Source: Auanema rhodensis
Taxonomy: Eukaryota > Nematoda > Chromadorea > Rhabditida > Rhabditidae
DNA: 64,000 nucleotides
NCBI GenBank assembly: GCA_964057225.1
Contig: CAXKVF010000081.1
Span: forward strand, 124,001-188,000
Direction of reading: 5' to 3'
Below are positions 11,265 to 26,200 of this stretch, one piece after another. The position numbers and the translations under genes are program-made. The notes beneath the pieces were generated by a model. It did not search any database, had not been told where the DNA came from, and worked only from the letters and a program-made list of their open reading frames with translations. The number at the start of each line of letters is the position of its first letter. The first letter of the stretch is position 1.

Positions 11265-13376
11265 GCACATCACGTGTACATTTAATTAGCATAAATTAAA
11301 GTTCACGTAAATTTCAAAGTCATGGTTACCATAAAGCAATATCAATAAAAATTTGTTTTTAGACTAATATGGACATGGGGAATCTAATTTTAAAAACCGC
11401 ATCTCTTTATCTTTCACGTGAAGCGAGTTACATACCAAGTGCACATCACGTGTACATTTAATTAGCATAAATTAAAGTTCACGTAAATTTCAAAGTCATG
11501 GTTACCATGAACCAATATCAATAAAAATTTGTTTTTAGACTAATATGGACATGGGGAATCTAATTTTGAAAACCGCATCTCTTTATCTTTCACGTGAAGC
11601 GAGTTACATACCAAGTGCACATCACGTGTACATTTAATTAGCATAAATTAAAGTTCACGTAAATTTCAAAGTCATGGTTACCATGAACCAATATCAATAA
11701 AAATTTGTTTTTAGACTAATATGGACATGGGGAATCTAATTTTGAAAACCGCATTTCTTTATCTTTCACGTGAAGCGAGTTACATACCAAGTGCACATCA
11801 CGTGTACATTTAATTAGCATAAATTAAAGTTCACGTAAATTTCAAAGTCATGGTTACCATGCACCAATATCAATAAAAATTTGTTTTTAGACTAATATGG
11901 ACATGGGGAATCTAATTTTGAAAACCGCATCTCTTTATCTTTCACGTGAAGCGAGTTACATACCAAGTGCACATCACGTGTACATTTAATTAGCATAAAT
12001 TAAAGTTCACGTAAATTTCAAAGTCATGGTTACCATGAACCAATATCAATAAAAATTTGTTTTTAGACTAATATGGACATGGGGAATCTAATTTTGAAAT
12101 CCGCATCTCTTTATCTTTCACGTGAAGCGAGTTACATACCAAGTGCACATCACGTGTACATTTAATTAGCATAAATTAAAGTTCACGTAAATTTCAAAGT
12201 CATGGTTACCATGAACCAATATCAATAAAAATTTGTTTTTAGACTAATATGGACATGGGGAATCTAATTTTGAAAACCGCATTTCTTTATCTTTCACGTG
12301 AAGCGAGTTACATACCAAGTGCACATCACGTGTACATTTAATTAGCATAAATTAAAGTTCACGTAAATTTCAAAGTCATGGTTACCATGCACCAATATCA
12401 ATAAAAATTTGTTTTTAGACTGATATGGACATGGGGAATCTAATTTTGAAAACCGCATCTCTTTATCTTTCACGTGAAGCGAGTTACATACCAAGTGCAC
12501 ATCACGTGTACATTTAATTAGCATAAATTAAAGTTCACGTAAATTTCAAAGTCATGGTTACCATGAACCAATATCAATAAAAATTTGTTTTTAGACTAAT
12601 ATGGACATGGGGAATCTAATTTTGAAAACCGCATCTCTTTATCTTTCACGTGAAGCGAGTTACATACCAAGTGCACATCACGTGTACATTTAATTAGCAT
12701 AAATTAAAGTTCACGTAAATTTCAAAGTCATGGTTACCATGAACCAATATCAATAAAAATTTGTTTTTAGACTAATATGGACATGGGGAATCTAATTTTG
12801 AAAACCGCATCTCTTTATCTTTCACGTGAAGCGAGTTACATACCAAGTGCACATCACGTGTACATTTAATTAGCATAAATTAAAGTTCACGTAAACTTCA
12901 AAGTCATGGTTACCATGAAGCAATATCAATAAAAATTTGTTTTTAGACTAATATGGACATGGGGAATCTAATTTTGAAAACCGCATCTCTTTATCTTTCA
13001 CGTGAAGCGAGTTACATACCAAGTGCACATCACGTGTACATTTAATTAGCATAAATTAAAGTTCACGTAAATTTCAAAGTCATGGTTACCATGAACCAAT
13101 ATCAATAAAAATTTGTTTTTAGACTAATATGGACATGGGGAATCTAATTTTGAAAACCGCATCTCTTTATCTTTCACGTGAAGCGAGTTACATACCAAGT
13201 GCACATCACGTGTACATTTAATTAGCATAAATTAAAGTTCACGTAAATTTCAAAGTCATGGTTACCATGAACCAATATCAATAAAAATTTGTTTTTAGAC
13301 TAATATGGACATGGGGAATCTAATTTTGAAAACCGCATCTCTTTATCTTTCACGTGAAGCGAGTTACATACCAAGT

Positions 13377-13728
13377 GCACATCACGTGTACATTTAATTA
13401 GCATAAATTAAAGTTCACGTAAATTTCAAAGTCATGGTTACCATGAACCAATATCAATAAAAATTTGTTTTTAGACTAATATGGACATGGGGAATCTAAT
13501 TTTGGAAACCGTATCTCTTTATTTTTCACGTGAAGCGAGTTACATACCAAGTGCACATCACGTGTACATTTAATTAGCATAAATTAAAGTTCACGTAAAT
13601 TTCAAAGTCATGGTTACCATGAACCAATATCAATAAAAATTTGTTTTTAGACTAATATGGACATGGGGAATCTAAATTTGAAAACCGCATCTCTTTATCT
13701 TCCACCTGAAGCGAGTTACATACCAAGT
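13377..13728 (+). repeat. Two-monomer marker block, left copy of a 15-mer offset pair
   Basis: Monomer 13377 has G at 129 (TTTGGAAACC), T at 136 (CGTATC) and T at 147 (TTTATTTTTC). Monomer 13553 has A at 124 (CTAAATTTG), C at 149 and C at 154 (TTCCACCTGAAG). The identical pair recurs at 16017-16368, 2640 bp away. CCACCTG destroys the central CACGTG and its CpG in these copies. Confidence 0.9.
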
Positions 13729-16016
13729 GCACATCACGTGTACATTTAATTAGCATAAATTAAAGTTCACGTAAATTTCAAAGTCATGGTTACCATGAAC
13801 CAATATCAATAAAAATTTGTTTTTAGACTAATATGGACATGGGGAATCTAATTTTGAAAACCGCATCTCTTTATCTTTCACGTGAAGCGAGTTACATACC
13901 AAGTGCACATCACGTGTACATTTAATTAGCATAAATTAAAGTTCACGTAAATTTCAAAGTCATGGTTACCATGGACCAATATCAATAAAAATTTGTTTTT
14001 AGACTAATATGGACATGGGGAATCTAATTTTGAAAACCGCATTTCTTTATCTTTCACGTGAAGCGAGTTACATACCAAGTGCACATCACGTGTACATTTA
14101 ATTAGCATAAATTAAAGTTCACGTAAATTTCAAAGTCATGGTTACCATGCACCAATATCAATAAAAATTTGTTTTTAGACTAATATGGACATGGGGAATC
14201 TAATTTTGAAAACCGCATCTCTTTATCTTTCACGTGAAGCGAGTTACATACCAAGTGCACATCACGTGTACATTTAATTAGCATAAATTAAAGTTCACGT
14301 AAATTTCAAAGTCATGGTTACCATGCACCAATATCAATAAAAATTTGTTTTTAGACTGATATGGACATGGGGAATCTAATTTTGAAAACCGCATCTCTTT
14401 ATCTTTCACGTGAAGCGAGTTACATACCAAGTGCACATCACGTGTACATTTAATTGGCATAAATTAAAGTTCACGTAAATTTCAAAGTCATGGTTACCAT
14501 GAACCAATATCAATAAAAATTTGTTTTTAGACTAATATGGACATGGGGAATCTAATTTTGAAAACCGCATCTCTTTATCTTTCACGTGAAGCGAGTTACA
14601 TACCAAGTGCACATCACGTGTACATTTAATTAGCATAAATTAAAGTTCACGTAAATTTCAAAGTCATGGTTACCATGAACCAATATCAATAAAAATTTGT
14701 TTTTAGACTAATATGGACATGGGGAATCTAATTTTGAAAACCGCATCTCTTTATCTTTCACGTGAAGCGAGTTACATACCAAGTGCACATCACGTGTACA
14801 TTTAATTAGCATAAATTAAAGTTCACGTAAACTTCAAAGTCATGGTTACCATGAAGCAATATCAATAAAAATTTGTTTTTAGACTAATATGGACATGGGG
14901 AATCTAATTTTGAAAACCGCATCTCTTTATCGTTCACGTGAAGCGAGTTACATACCAAGTGCACATCACGTGTACATTTAATTAGCATAAATTAAAGTTC
15001 ACGTAAATTTCAAAGTCATGGTTACCATGAACCAATATCAATAAAAATTTGTTTTTAGACTAATATGGACATGGGGAATCTAATTTTGAAAACCGCATCT
15101 CTTTATCTTTCACGTGAAGCGAGTTACATACCAAGTGCACATCACGTGTACATTTAATTAGCATAAATTAAAGTTCACGTAAATTTCAAAGTCATGGTTA
15201 CCATGAACCAATATCAATAAAAATTTGTTTTTAGACTAATATGGACATGGGGAATCTAATTTTGAAAACCGCATTTCTTTATCTTTCACGTGAAGCGAGT
15301 TACATACCAAGTGCACATCACGTGTACATTTAATTAGCATAAATTAAAGTTCACGTAAATTTCAAAGTCATGGTTACCATGCACCAATATCAATAAAAAT
15401 TTGTTTTTAGACTAATATGGACATGGGGAATCTAATTTTGAAAACCGCATCTCTTTATCTTTCACGTGAAGCGAGTTACATACCAAGTGCACATCACGTG
15501 TACATTTAATTAGCATAAATTAAAGTTCACGTAAACTTCAAAGTCATGGTTACCATGAAGCAATATCAATAAAAATTTGTTTTTAGACTAATATGGACAT
15601 GGGGAATCTAATTTTGAAAACCGCATCTCTTTATCTTTCACGTGAAGCGAGTTACATACCAAGTGCACATCACGTGTACATTTAATTAGCATAAATTAAA
15701 GTTCACGTAAATTTCAAAGTCATGGTTACCATGAAGCAATATCAATAAAAATTTGTTTTTAGACTAATATGGACATGGGGAATCTAATTTTGAAAACCGC
15801 ATCTCTTTATCTTTCACGTGAAGCGAGTTACATACCAAGTGCACATCACGTGTACATTTAATTAGCATAAATTAAAGTTCACGTAAATTTCAAAGTCATG
15901 GTTACCATGAACCAATATCAATAAAAATTTGTTTTTAGACTAATATGGACATGGGGAATCTAATTTTGAACACCGCATCTCTTTATCTTTCACGTGAAGC
16001 GAGTTACATACCAAGT

Positions 16017-16368
16017 GCACATCACGTGTACATTTAATTAGCATGAATTAAAGTTCACGTAAATTTCAAAGTCATGGTTACCATGAACCAATATCAATAA
16101 AAATTTGTTTTTAGACTAATATGGACATGGGGAATCTAATTTTGGAAACCGTATCTCTTTATTTTTCACGTGAAGCGAGTTACATACCAAGTGCACATCA
16201 CGTGTACATTTAATTAGCATAAATTAAAGTTCACGTAAATTTCAAAGTCATGGTTACCATGAACCAATATCAATAAAAATTTGTTTTTAGACTAATATGG
16301 ACATGGGGAATCTAAATTTGAAAACCGCATCTCTTTATCTTCCACCTGAAGCGAGTTACATACCAAGT
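16017..16368 (+). repeat. Two-monomer marker block, right copy of a 15-mer offset pair
   Basis: It carries all six marker changes of 13377-13728 at a distance of exactly 15 monomers. The first monomer also has a private G at 16045 (GCATGAATT). A related single monomer at 17776-17951 carries TTTGGAAACCGTA and TTTATTTTTC plus T at site 139, ten monomers further right, without the CCACCTG neighbour. This suggests a second, partial copying event. Confidence 0.9.
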
Positions 16369-17424
16369 GCACATCACGTGTACATTTAATTAGCATAAAT
16401 TAAAGTTCACGTAAATTTCAAAGTCATGGTTACCATGAACCAATATCAATAAAAATTTGTTTTTAGACTAATATGGACATGGGGAATCTAATTTTGAAAA
16501 CCGCATCTCTTTATCTTTCACGTGAAGCGAGTTACATACCAAGTGCACATCACGTGTACATTTAATTAGCATAAATTAAAGTTCACGTAAATTTCAAAGT
16601 CATGGTTACCATGAACCAATATCAATAAAAATTTGTTTTTAGACTAATATGGACATGGGGAATCTAATTTTGAAAACCGCATTTCTTTATCTTTCACGTG
16701 AAGCGAGTTACATACCAAGTGCACATCACGTGTACATTTAATTAGCATAAATTAAAGTTCACGTAAATTTCAAAGTCATGGTTACCATGCACCAATATCA
16801 ATAAAAATTTGTTTTTAGACTAATATGGACATGGGGAATCTAATTTTGAAAACCGCATCTCTTTATCTTTCACGTGAAGCGAGTTACATACCAAGTGCAC
16901 ATCACGTGTACATTTAATTAGCATAAATTAAAGTTCACGTAAATTTCAAAGTCATGGTTACCATGCACCAATATCAATAAAAATTTGTTTTTAGACTAAT
17001 ATGGAGATGGGGAATCTAATTTTGAAAACCGCATCTCTTTATCTTTCACGTGAAGCGAGTTACATACCAAGTGCACATCACGTGTACATTTAATTAGCAT
17101 AAATTAAAGTTCACGTAAATTTCAAAGTCATGGTTACCATGAACCAATATCAATAAAAATTTGTTTTTAGACTAATATGGAGATGGGGAATCTAATTTTG
17201 AAAACCGCATCTCTTTATCTTTCACGTGAAGCGAGTTACATACCAAGTGCACATCACGTGTACATTTAATTAGCATAAATTAAAGTTCACGTAAATTTCA
17301 AAGTCATGGTTACCATGAACCAATATCAATAAAAATTTGTTTTTAGACTAATATGGACATGGGGAATCTAATTTTGAAAACCGCATTTCTTTATCTTTCA
17401 CGTGAAGCGAGTTACATACCAAGT

Positions 17425-17599
17425 GCACATCACGTGTACATTTAATTAGCATAAATTAAAGTTCACGTAAATTTCAAAGTCATGGTTACCATGCACCAAT
17501 ATCAATAAAAATTTGTTTTTAGACTGATATGGACATGGGAATCTAATTTTGAAAACCGCATCTCTTTATCTTTCACGTGAAGCGAGTTACATACCAAGT
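17425..17599 (+). repeat. Only 175-bp monomer: one-base deletion in the G run
   Basis: The run at sites 113-116 is GGG (17537-17539) instead of GGGG, shortening this copy by one base and shifting the phase of everything to its right. It is the fifth site-102 G monomer (G at 17526). The deletion shifts the frame, which explains why this copy lacks the 60-codon minus-strand frame of its four relatives. Some GGGGA monomers elsewhere read GGGAA, but that is a substitution and does not change length. Confidence 0.92.
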
Positions 17600-20500
17600 G
17601 CACATCACGTGTACATTTAATTAGCATAAATTAAAGTTCACGTAAATTTCAAAGTCATGGTTACCATGAACCAATATCAATAAAAATTTGTTTTTAGACT
17701 AATATGGACATGGGGAATCTAATTTTGAAAACCGCATCTCTTTATCTTTCACGTGAAGCGAGTTACATACCAAGTGCACATCACGTGTACATTAAATTAG
17801 CATAAATTAAAGTTCACGTAAATTTCAAAGTCATGGTTACCATGAACCAATATCAATAAAAATTTGTTTTTAGACTAATATGGACATGGGGAATCTAATT
17901 TTGGAAACCGTATTTCTTTATTTTTCACGTGAAGCGAGTTACATACCAAGTGCACATCACGTGTACATTTAATTAGCATAAATTAAAGTTCACGTAAATT
18001 TCAAAGTCATGGTTACCATGAACCAATATCAATAAAAATTTGTTTTTAGACTAATATGGACATGGGGAATCTAATTTTGAAAACCGCATCTCTTTATCTT
18101 TCACGTGAAGCGAGTTACATACCAAGTGCACATCACGTGTACATTTAATTAGCATAAATTAAAGTTCACGTAAATTTCAAAGTCATGGTTACCATGAACC
18201 AATATCAATAAAAATTTGTTTTTAGACTAATATGGACATGGGGAATCTAATTTTGAAAACCGCATCTCTTTATCTTTCACGTGAAGCGAGTTACATACCA
18301 AGTGCACATCACGTGTACATTTAATTAGCATAAATTAAAGTTCACGTAAATTTCAAAGTCATGGTTACCATGAACCAATATCAATAAAAATTTGTTTTTA
18401 GACTAATATGGACATGGGAAATCTAATTTTGAAAACCGCATCTCTTTATCTTTCACGTGAAGCGAGTTACATACCAAGTGCACATCACGTGTACATTTAA
18501 TTAGCATAAATTAAAGTTCACGTAAATTTCAAAGTCATGGTTACCATGAACCAATGTCAATAAAAATTTGTTTTTAGACTAATATGGACATGGGGAATCT
18601 AATTTTGAAAACCGCATTTCTTTATCTTTCACGTGAAGCGAGTTACATACCAAGTGCACATCACGTGTACATTTAATTAGCATAAATTAAAGTTCACGTA
18701 AACTTCAAAGTCATGGTTACCATGCACCAATATCAATAAAAATTTGTTTTTAGACTAATATGGACATGGGGAATCTAATTTTGAAAACCGCATCTCTTTA
18801 TCTTTCACGTGAAACGAGTTACATACCAAGTGCACATCACGTGTACATTTAATTAGCATAAATTAAAGTTCACGTAAATTTCAAAGTCATGGTTACCATG
18901 AACCAATATCAATAAAAATTTGTTTTTAGACTAATATGGACATGGGGAATCTAATTTTGAGAACCGCATCTCTTTATCTTTCACGTGAAGCGAGTTACAT
19001 ACCAAGTGCACATCACGTGTACATTTAATTAGCATAAATTAAAGTTCACGTAAATTTCAAAGTCATGGTTACCATGAACCAATATCAATAAAAATTTGTT
19101 TTTAGACTAATATGGACATGGGGAATCTAATTTTGAAAACCGCATTTCTTTATCTTTCACGTGAAGCGAGTTACATACCAAGTGCACATCACGTGTACAT
19201 TTAATTAGCATAAATTAAAGTTCACGTAAATTTCAAAGTCATGGTTACCATGCACCAATATCAATAAAAATTTGTTTTTAGACTAATATGGACATGGGGA
19301 ATCTAATTTTGAAAACCGCATCTCTTTATCTTTCACGTGAAGCGAGTTACATACCAAGTGCACATCACGTGTACATTTAATTAGCATAAATTAAAGTTCA
19401 CGTAAATTTCAAAGTCATGGTTACCATGAACCAATATCAATAAAAATTTGTTTTTAGACTAATATGGACATGGGGAATCTAATTTTGAAAACCGCATCTC
19501 TTTATCTTTCACGTGAAGCGAGTTACATACCAAGTGCACATCACGTGTACATTTAATTAGCATAAATTAAAGTTCACGTAAATTTCAAAGTCATGGTTAC
19601 CATGAACCAATATCAATAAAAAGTTGTTTTTAGACTAATATGGACATGGGGAATCTAATTTTGAAAACCGCATCTCTTTATCTTTCACGTGAAGCGAGTT
19701 ACATACCAAGTGCACATCACGTGTACATTTAATTAGCATAAATTAAAGTTCACGTAAATTTCAAAGTCATGGTTACCATGAACCAATATCAATAAAAATT
19801 TGTTTTTAGACTAATATGGACATGGGGAATCTAATTTTGAAAACCGCATTTCTTTATCTTTCACGTGAAGCGAGTTACATACCAAGTGCACATCACGTGT
19901 ACATTTAATTAGCATAAATTAAAGTTCACGTAAATTTCAAAGTCATGGTTACCATGAACCAATATCAATAAAAATTTGTTTTTAGACTAATATGGACATG
20001 GGGAATCTAATTTTGAAAACCGCATTTCTTTATCTTTCACGTGAAGCGAGTTACATACCAAGTGCACATCACGTGTACATTTAATTAGCATAAATTAAAG
20101 TTCACGTAAATTTCAAAGTCATGGTTACCATGAACCAATATCAATAAAAATTTGTTTTTAGACTAATATGGACATGGGGAATCTAATTTTGAAAACCGCA
20201 TCTCTTTATCTTTCACGTGAAGCGAGTTACATACCAAGTGCACATCACGTGTACATTTAATTAGCATAAATTAAAGTTCACGTAAATTTCAAAGTCATGG
20301 TTACCATGAACCAATATCAATAAAAATTTGTTTTTAGACTAATATGGACATGGGGAATCTAATTTTGAAAACCGCATTTCTTTATCTTTCACGTGAAGCG
20401 AGTTACATACCAAGTGCACATCACGTGTACATTTAATTAGCATAAATTAAAGTTCACGTAAATTTCAAAGTCATGGTTACCATGCACCAATATCAATAAA

Positions 20501-23231
20501 AATTTGTTTTTAGACTAATATGGACATGGGGAATCTAATTTTGAAAACCGCATCTCTTTATCTTTCACGTGAAGCGAGTTACATACCAAGTGCACATCAC
20601 GTGTACATTTAATTAGCATAAATTAAAGTTCACGTAAATTTCAAAGTCATGGTTACCATGAAGCAATATCAATAAAAATTTGTTTTTAGACTAATATGGA
20701 CATGGGGAATCTAATTTTGAAAACTGCATCTCTTTATCTTTCACGTGAAGCGAGTTACATACCAAGTGCACATCACGTGTACATTTAATTAGCATAAATT
20801 AAAGTTCACGTAAATTTCAAAGTCATGGTTACCATGCACCAATATCAATAAAAATTTGTTTTTAGACTAATATGGACATGGGGAATCTAATTTTGAAAAC
20901 CGCATCTCTTTATCTTTCACGTGAAGCGAGTTACATACCAAGTGCACATCACGTGTACATTTAATTAGCATAAATTAAAGTTCACGTAAATTTCAAAGTC
21001 ATGGTTACCATGAACCAATATCAATAAAAATTTGTTTTTAGACTAATATGGACATGGGGAATCTAATTTTGAAAACCGCATCTCTTTATCTTTCACGTGA
21101 AGCGAGTTACATACCAAGTGCACATCACGTGTACATTTAATTAGCATAAATTAAAGTTCACGTAAATTTCAAAGTCATGGTTACCATGAACCAATATCAA
21201 TAAAAATTTGTTTTTAGACTAATATGGACATGGGGAATCTAATTTTGAAAACCGCATTTCTTTATCTTTCACGTGAAGCGAGTTACATACCAAGTGCACA
21301 TCACGTGTACATTTAATTAGCATAAATTAAAGTTCACGTAAATTTCAAAGTCATGGTTACCATGCACCAATATCAATAAAAATTTGTTTTTAGACTAATA
21401 TGGACATGGGGAATCTAATTTTGAAAACCGCATCTCTTTATCTTTCACGTGAAGCGAGTTACATACCAAGTGCACATCACGTGTACATTTAATTAGCATA
21501 AATTAAAGTTCACGTAAATTTCAAAGTCATGGTTACCATGAACCAATATCAATAAAAATTTGTTTTTAGACTAATATGGACATGGGGAATCTAATTTTGA
21601 AAACCGCATTTCTTTATCTTTCACGTGAAGCGAGTTACATACCAAGTGCACATCACGTGTACATTTAATTAGCATAAATTAAAGTTCACGTAAATTTCAA
21701 AGTCATGGTTACCATGCACCAATATCAATAAAAATTTGTTTTTAGACTAATATGGACATGGGGAATCTAATTTTGAAAACCGCATCTCTTTATCTTTCAC
21801 GTGAAGCGAGTTACATACCAAGTGCACATCACGTGTACATTTAATTAGCATAAATTAAAGTTCACGTAAATTTCAAAGTCATGGTTACCATGAACCAATA
21901 TCAATAAAAATTTGTTTTTAGACTAATATGGACATGGGGAATCTAATTTTGAAAACCGCATTTCTTTATCTTTCACGTGAAGCGAGTTACATACCAAGTG
22001 CACATCACGTGTACATTTAATTAGCATAAATTAAAGTTCACGTAAATTTCAAAGTCATGGTTACCATGCACCAATATCAATAAAAATTTGTTTTTAGACT
22101 AATATGGACATGGGAAATCTAATTTTGAAAACCGCATCTCTTTATCTTTCACGTGAAGCGAGTTACATATTAAGTGCACATCACGTGTACATTTAATTAG
22201 CATAAATTAAAGTTCACGTAAATTTCAAAGTCATGGTTACCATGAACCAATATCATTAAAAATTTGTTTTTAGACTAATATGGACATGGGAAATCTAATT
22301 TTGAAAACCGCATCTCTTTATCTTTCACGTGAAGCGAGTTACATACCAAGTGCACATCACGTGTACATTTAATTAGCATAAATTAAAGTTCACGTAAATT
22401 TCAAAGTCATGGTTACCATGAACCAATATCAATAAAAATTTGTTTTTAGACTAATATGGACATGGGGAATCTAATTTTGAAAACCGCATCTCTTTATCTT
22501 TCACGTGAAGCGAGTTACATACCAAGTGCACATCACGTGTACATTTAATTAGCATAAATTAAAGTTCACGTAAATTTCAAAGTCATGGTTACCATGCACC
22601 AATATCAATAAAAATTTGTTTTTAGACTAATATGGACATGGGGAATCTAATTTTGAAAACCGCATCTCTTCATCTTTCACGTGAAGCGAGTTACATACCA
22701 AGTGCACATCACGTGTACATTTAATTAGCATAAATTAAAGTTCACGTAAATTTCAAAGTCATGGTTACCATGAACCAATATCAATAAAAATTTGTTTTTA
22801 GACTAATATGGACATGGGGAATCTAATTTTGAAAACCGCATCTCTTTATCTTTCACGTGAAGCGAGTTACATACCAAGTGCACATCACGTGTACATTTAA
22901 TTAGCATAAATTAAAGTTCACGTAAATTTCAAAGTCATGGTTACCATGAACCAATATCAATAAAAATTTGTTTTTAGACTAATATGGACATGGGGAATCT
23001 AATTTTGAAAACCGCATTTCTTTATCTTTCACGTGAAGCGAGTTACATACCAAGTGCACATCACGTGTACATTTAATTAGCATAAATTAAAGTTCACGTA
23101 AATTTCAAAGTCATGGTTACCATGCACCAATATCAATAAAAATTTGTTTTTAGACTAATATGGACATGGGGAATCTAATTTTGAAAACCGCATCTCTTTA
23201 TCTTTCACGTGAAGCGAGTTACATACCAAGT
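17600..23231 (+). repeat. Domain C: weakly ordered monomers
   Basis: These are 32 monomers, mostly AACC or CACC, with one AAGC copy near 20661. T at site 139 (GCATTTC) recurs, commonly in the AACC monomer just before a CACC monomer. I could not fix one HOR period. GGGAAATC (A at site 116) appears at 18419, 22115 and 22291. Private changes include AATGTCAAT near 18555, ACATATTAAG near 22168 and ATCATTAAAA near 22256. There are no genes or insertions. Confidence 0.8.
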
Positions 23232-26200
23232 GCACATCACGTGTACATTTAATTAGCATAAATTAAAGTTCACGTAAATTTCAAAGTCATGGTTACCATG
23301 AACCAATATCAATAAAAATTTGTTTTTAGACTAATATGGACATGGGGAATCTAATTTTGAAAACCGCATTATTTTATCTTTCACGTGAAGCGAGTTACAT
23401 ACCAAGTGCACATCACGTGTACATTTAATTAGCATAAATTAAAGTTCACGTAAATTTCAAAGTCATGGTTACCATGCACCAATATCAATAAAAATTTGTT
23501 TTTAGACTAATATGGACATGGGGAATCTAATTTTGAAAACCGCATCTCTTTATCTTTCACGTGAAGCGAGTTACATACCAAGTGCACATCACGTGTACAT
23601 TTAATTAGCATAAATTAAAGTTCACGTAAATTTCAAAGTCATGGTTACCATGAACCAATATCAATAAAAATTTGTTTTTAGACTAATATGGACATGGGGA
23701 ATCTAATTTTGAAAACCGCATTTCTTTATCTTTCACGTGAAGCGAGTTACATACCAAGTGCACATCACGTGTACATTTAATTAGCATAAATTAAAGTTCA
23801 CGTAAATTTCAAAGTCATGGTTACCATGCACCAATATCAATAAAAATTTGTTTTTAGACTAATATGGACATGGGGAATCTAATTTTGAAAACCGCATCTC
23901 TTTATCTTTCACGTGAAGCGAGTTACATACCAAGTGCACATCACGTGTACATTTAATTAGCATAAATTAAAGTTCACGTAAATTTCAAAGTCATGGTTAC
24001 CATGAACCAATATCAATAAAAATTTGTTTTTAGACTAATATGGACATGGGAAATCTAATTTTGAAAACCGCATCTCTTTATCTTTCACGTGAAGCGAGTT
24101 ACATACCAAGTGCACATCACGTGTACATTTAATTAGCATAAATTAAAGTTCACGTAAATTTCAAAGTCATGGTTACCATGAACCAATATCAATAAAAATT
24201 TGTTTTTAGACTAATATGGACATGGGGAATCTAATTTTGAAAACCGCATTATTTTATCTTTCACGTGAAGCGAGTTACATACCAAGTGCACATCACGTGT
24301 ACATTTAATTAGCATAAATTAAAGTTCACGTAAATTTCAAAGTCATGGTTACCATGAACCAATATCAATAAAAATTTGTTTTTAGACTAATATGGACATG
24401 GGGAATCTAATTTTGAAAACCGCATCTCTTTATCTTTCACGTGAAGCGAGTTACATACCAAGTGCACATCACGTGTACATTTAATTAGCATAAATTAAAG
24501 TTCACGTAAATTTCAAAGTCATGGTTACCATGAACCAATATCAATAAAAATTTGTTTTTAGACTAATATGGACATGGGGAATCTAATTTTGAAAACCGCA
24601 TTTCTTTATCTTTCACGTGAAGCGAGTTACATACCAAGTGCACATCACGTGTACATTTAATTAGCATAAATTAAAGTTCACGTAAATTTCAAAGTCATGG
24701 TTACCATGCACCAATATCAATAAAAATTTGTTTTTAGACTAATATGGACATGGGGAATCTAATTTTGAAAACCGCATCTCTTTATCTTTCACGTGAAGCG
24801 AGTTACATACCAAGTGCACATCACGTGTACATTTAATTAGCATAAATTAAAGTTCACGTAAATTTCAAAGTCATGGTTACCATGAACCAATATCAATAAA
24901 AATTTGTTTTTAGACTAATATGGACATGGGAAATCTAATTTTGAAAACCGCATCTCTTTATCTTTCACGTGAAGCGAGTTACATACCAAGTGCACATCAC
25001 GTGTACATTTAATTAGCATAAATTAAAGTTCACGTAAATTTCAAAGTCATGGTTACCATGAACCAATATCAATAAAAATTTGTTTTTAGACTAATATGGA
25101 CATGGGGAATCTAATTTTGAAAACCGCATTATTTTATCTTTCACGTGAAGCGAGTTACATACCAAGTGCACATCACGTGTACATTTAATTAGCATAAATT
25201 AAAGTTCACGTAAATTTCAAAGTCATGGTTACCATGAACCAATATCAATAAAAATTTGTTTTTAGACTAATATGGACATGGGGAATCTAATTTTGAAAAC
25301 CGCATCTCTTTATCTTTCACGTGAAGCGAGTTACATACCAAGTGCACATCACGTGTACATTTAATTAGCATAAATTAAAGTTCACGTAAATTTCAAAGTC
25401 ATGGTTACCATGAACCAATATCAATAAAAATTTGTTTTTAGACTAATATGGACATGGGAAATCTAATTTTGAAAACCGCATCTCTTTATCTTTCACGTGA
25501 AGCGAGTTACATACCAAGTGCACATCACGTGTACATTTAATTAGCATAAATTAAAGTTCACGTAAATTTCAAAGTCATGGTTACCATGAACCAATATCAA
25601 TAAAAATTTGTTTTTAGACTAATATGGACATGGGGAATCTAATTTTGAAAACCGCATTATTTTATCTTTCACGTGAAGCGAGTTACATACCAAGTGCACA
25701 TCACGTGTACATTTAATTAGCATAAATTAAAGTTCACGTAAATTTCAAAGTCATGGTTACCATGAACCAATATCAATAAAAATTTGTTTTTAGACTAATA
25801 TGGACATGGGGAATCTAATTTTGAAAACCGCATCTCTTTATCTTTCACGTGAAGCGAGTTACATACCAAGTGCACATCACGTGTACATTTAATTAGCATA
25901 AATTAAAGTTCACGTAAATTTCAAAGTCATGGTTACCATGAACCAATATCAATAAAAATTTGTTTTTAGACTAATATGGACATGGGGAATCTAATTTTGA
26001 AAACCGCATTTCTTTATCTTTCACGTGAAGCGAGTTACATACCAAGTGCACATCACGTGTACATTTAATTAGCATAAATTAAAGTTCACGTAAATTTCAA
26101 AGTCATGGTTACCATGCACCAATATCAATAAAAATTTGTTTTTAGACTAATATGGACATGGGGAATCTAATTTTGAAAACCGCATCTCTTTATCTTTCAC

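Larger units (their letters stand above)
9505..17599 (+). repeat. HOR domain B: 5-, 11- and 15-monomer blocks
   Basis: Monomers starting at 9505, 10385, 12321, 14257 and 17425 carry G at site 102 (GACTGATATGG), at intervals of 880, 1936, 1936 and 3168 bp (5, 11, 11 and 18 monomers). C at site 48 linked to G at site 72 (AAACTTC with GAAGC) first appears here, near 10080, 10960, 12896, 14832 and 15536, with the first four in fixed relation to the site-102 monomers. T at site 139 (GCATTTC) becomes common. The 11-monomer unit is clearest at 12321-14256. The last interval is 18 monomers because additional monomers, including a 15-mer copy, lie in between. Confidence 0.85.

Noticed and set aside
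9526-14460. Four minus-strand ORFs of 60 codons (9526-9708, 10406-10588, 12342-12524, 14278-14460) as a small gene family
   Set aside because: They lie wholly within satellite monomers, exist only because one substitution removes a TAG, have no ribosome-binding or domain evidence, and differ by single chance substitutions.
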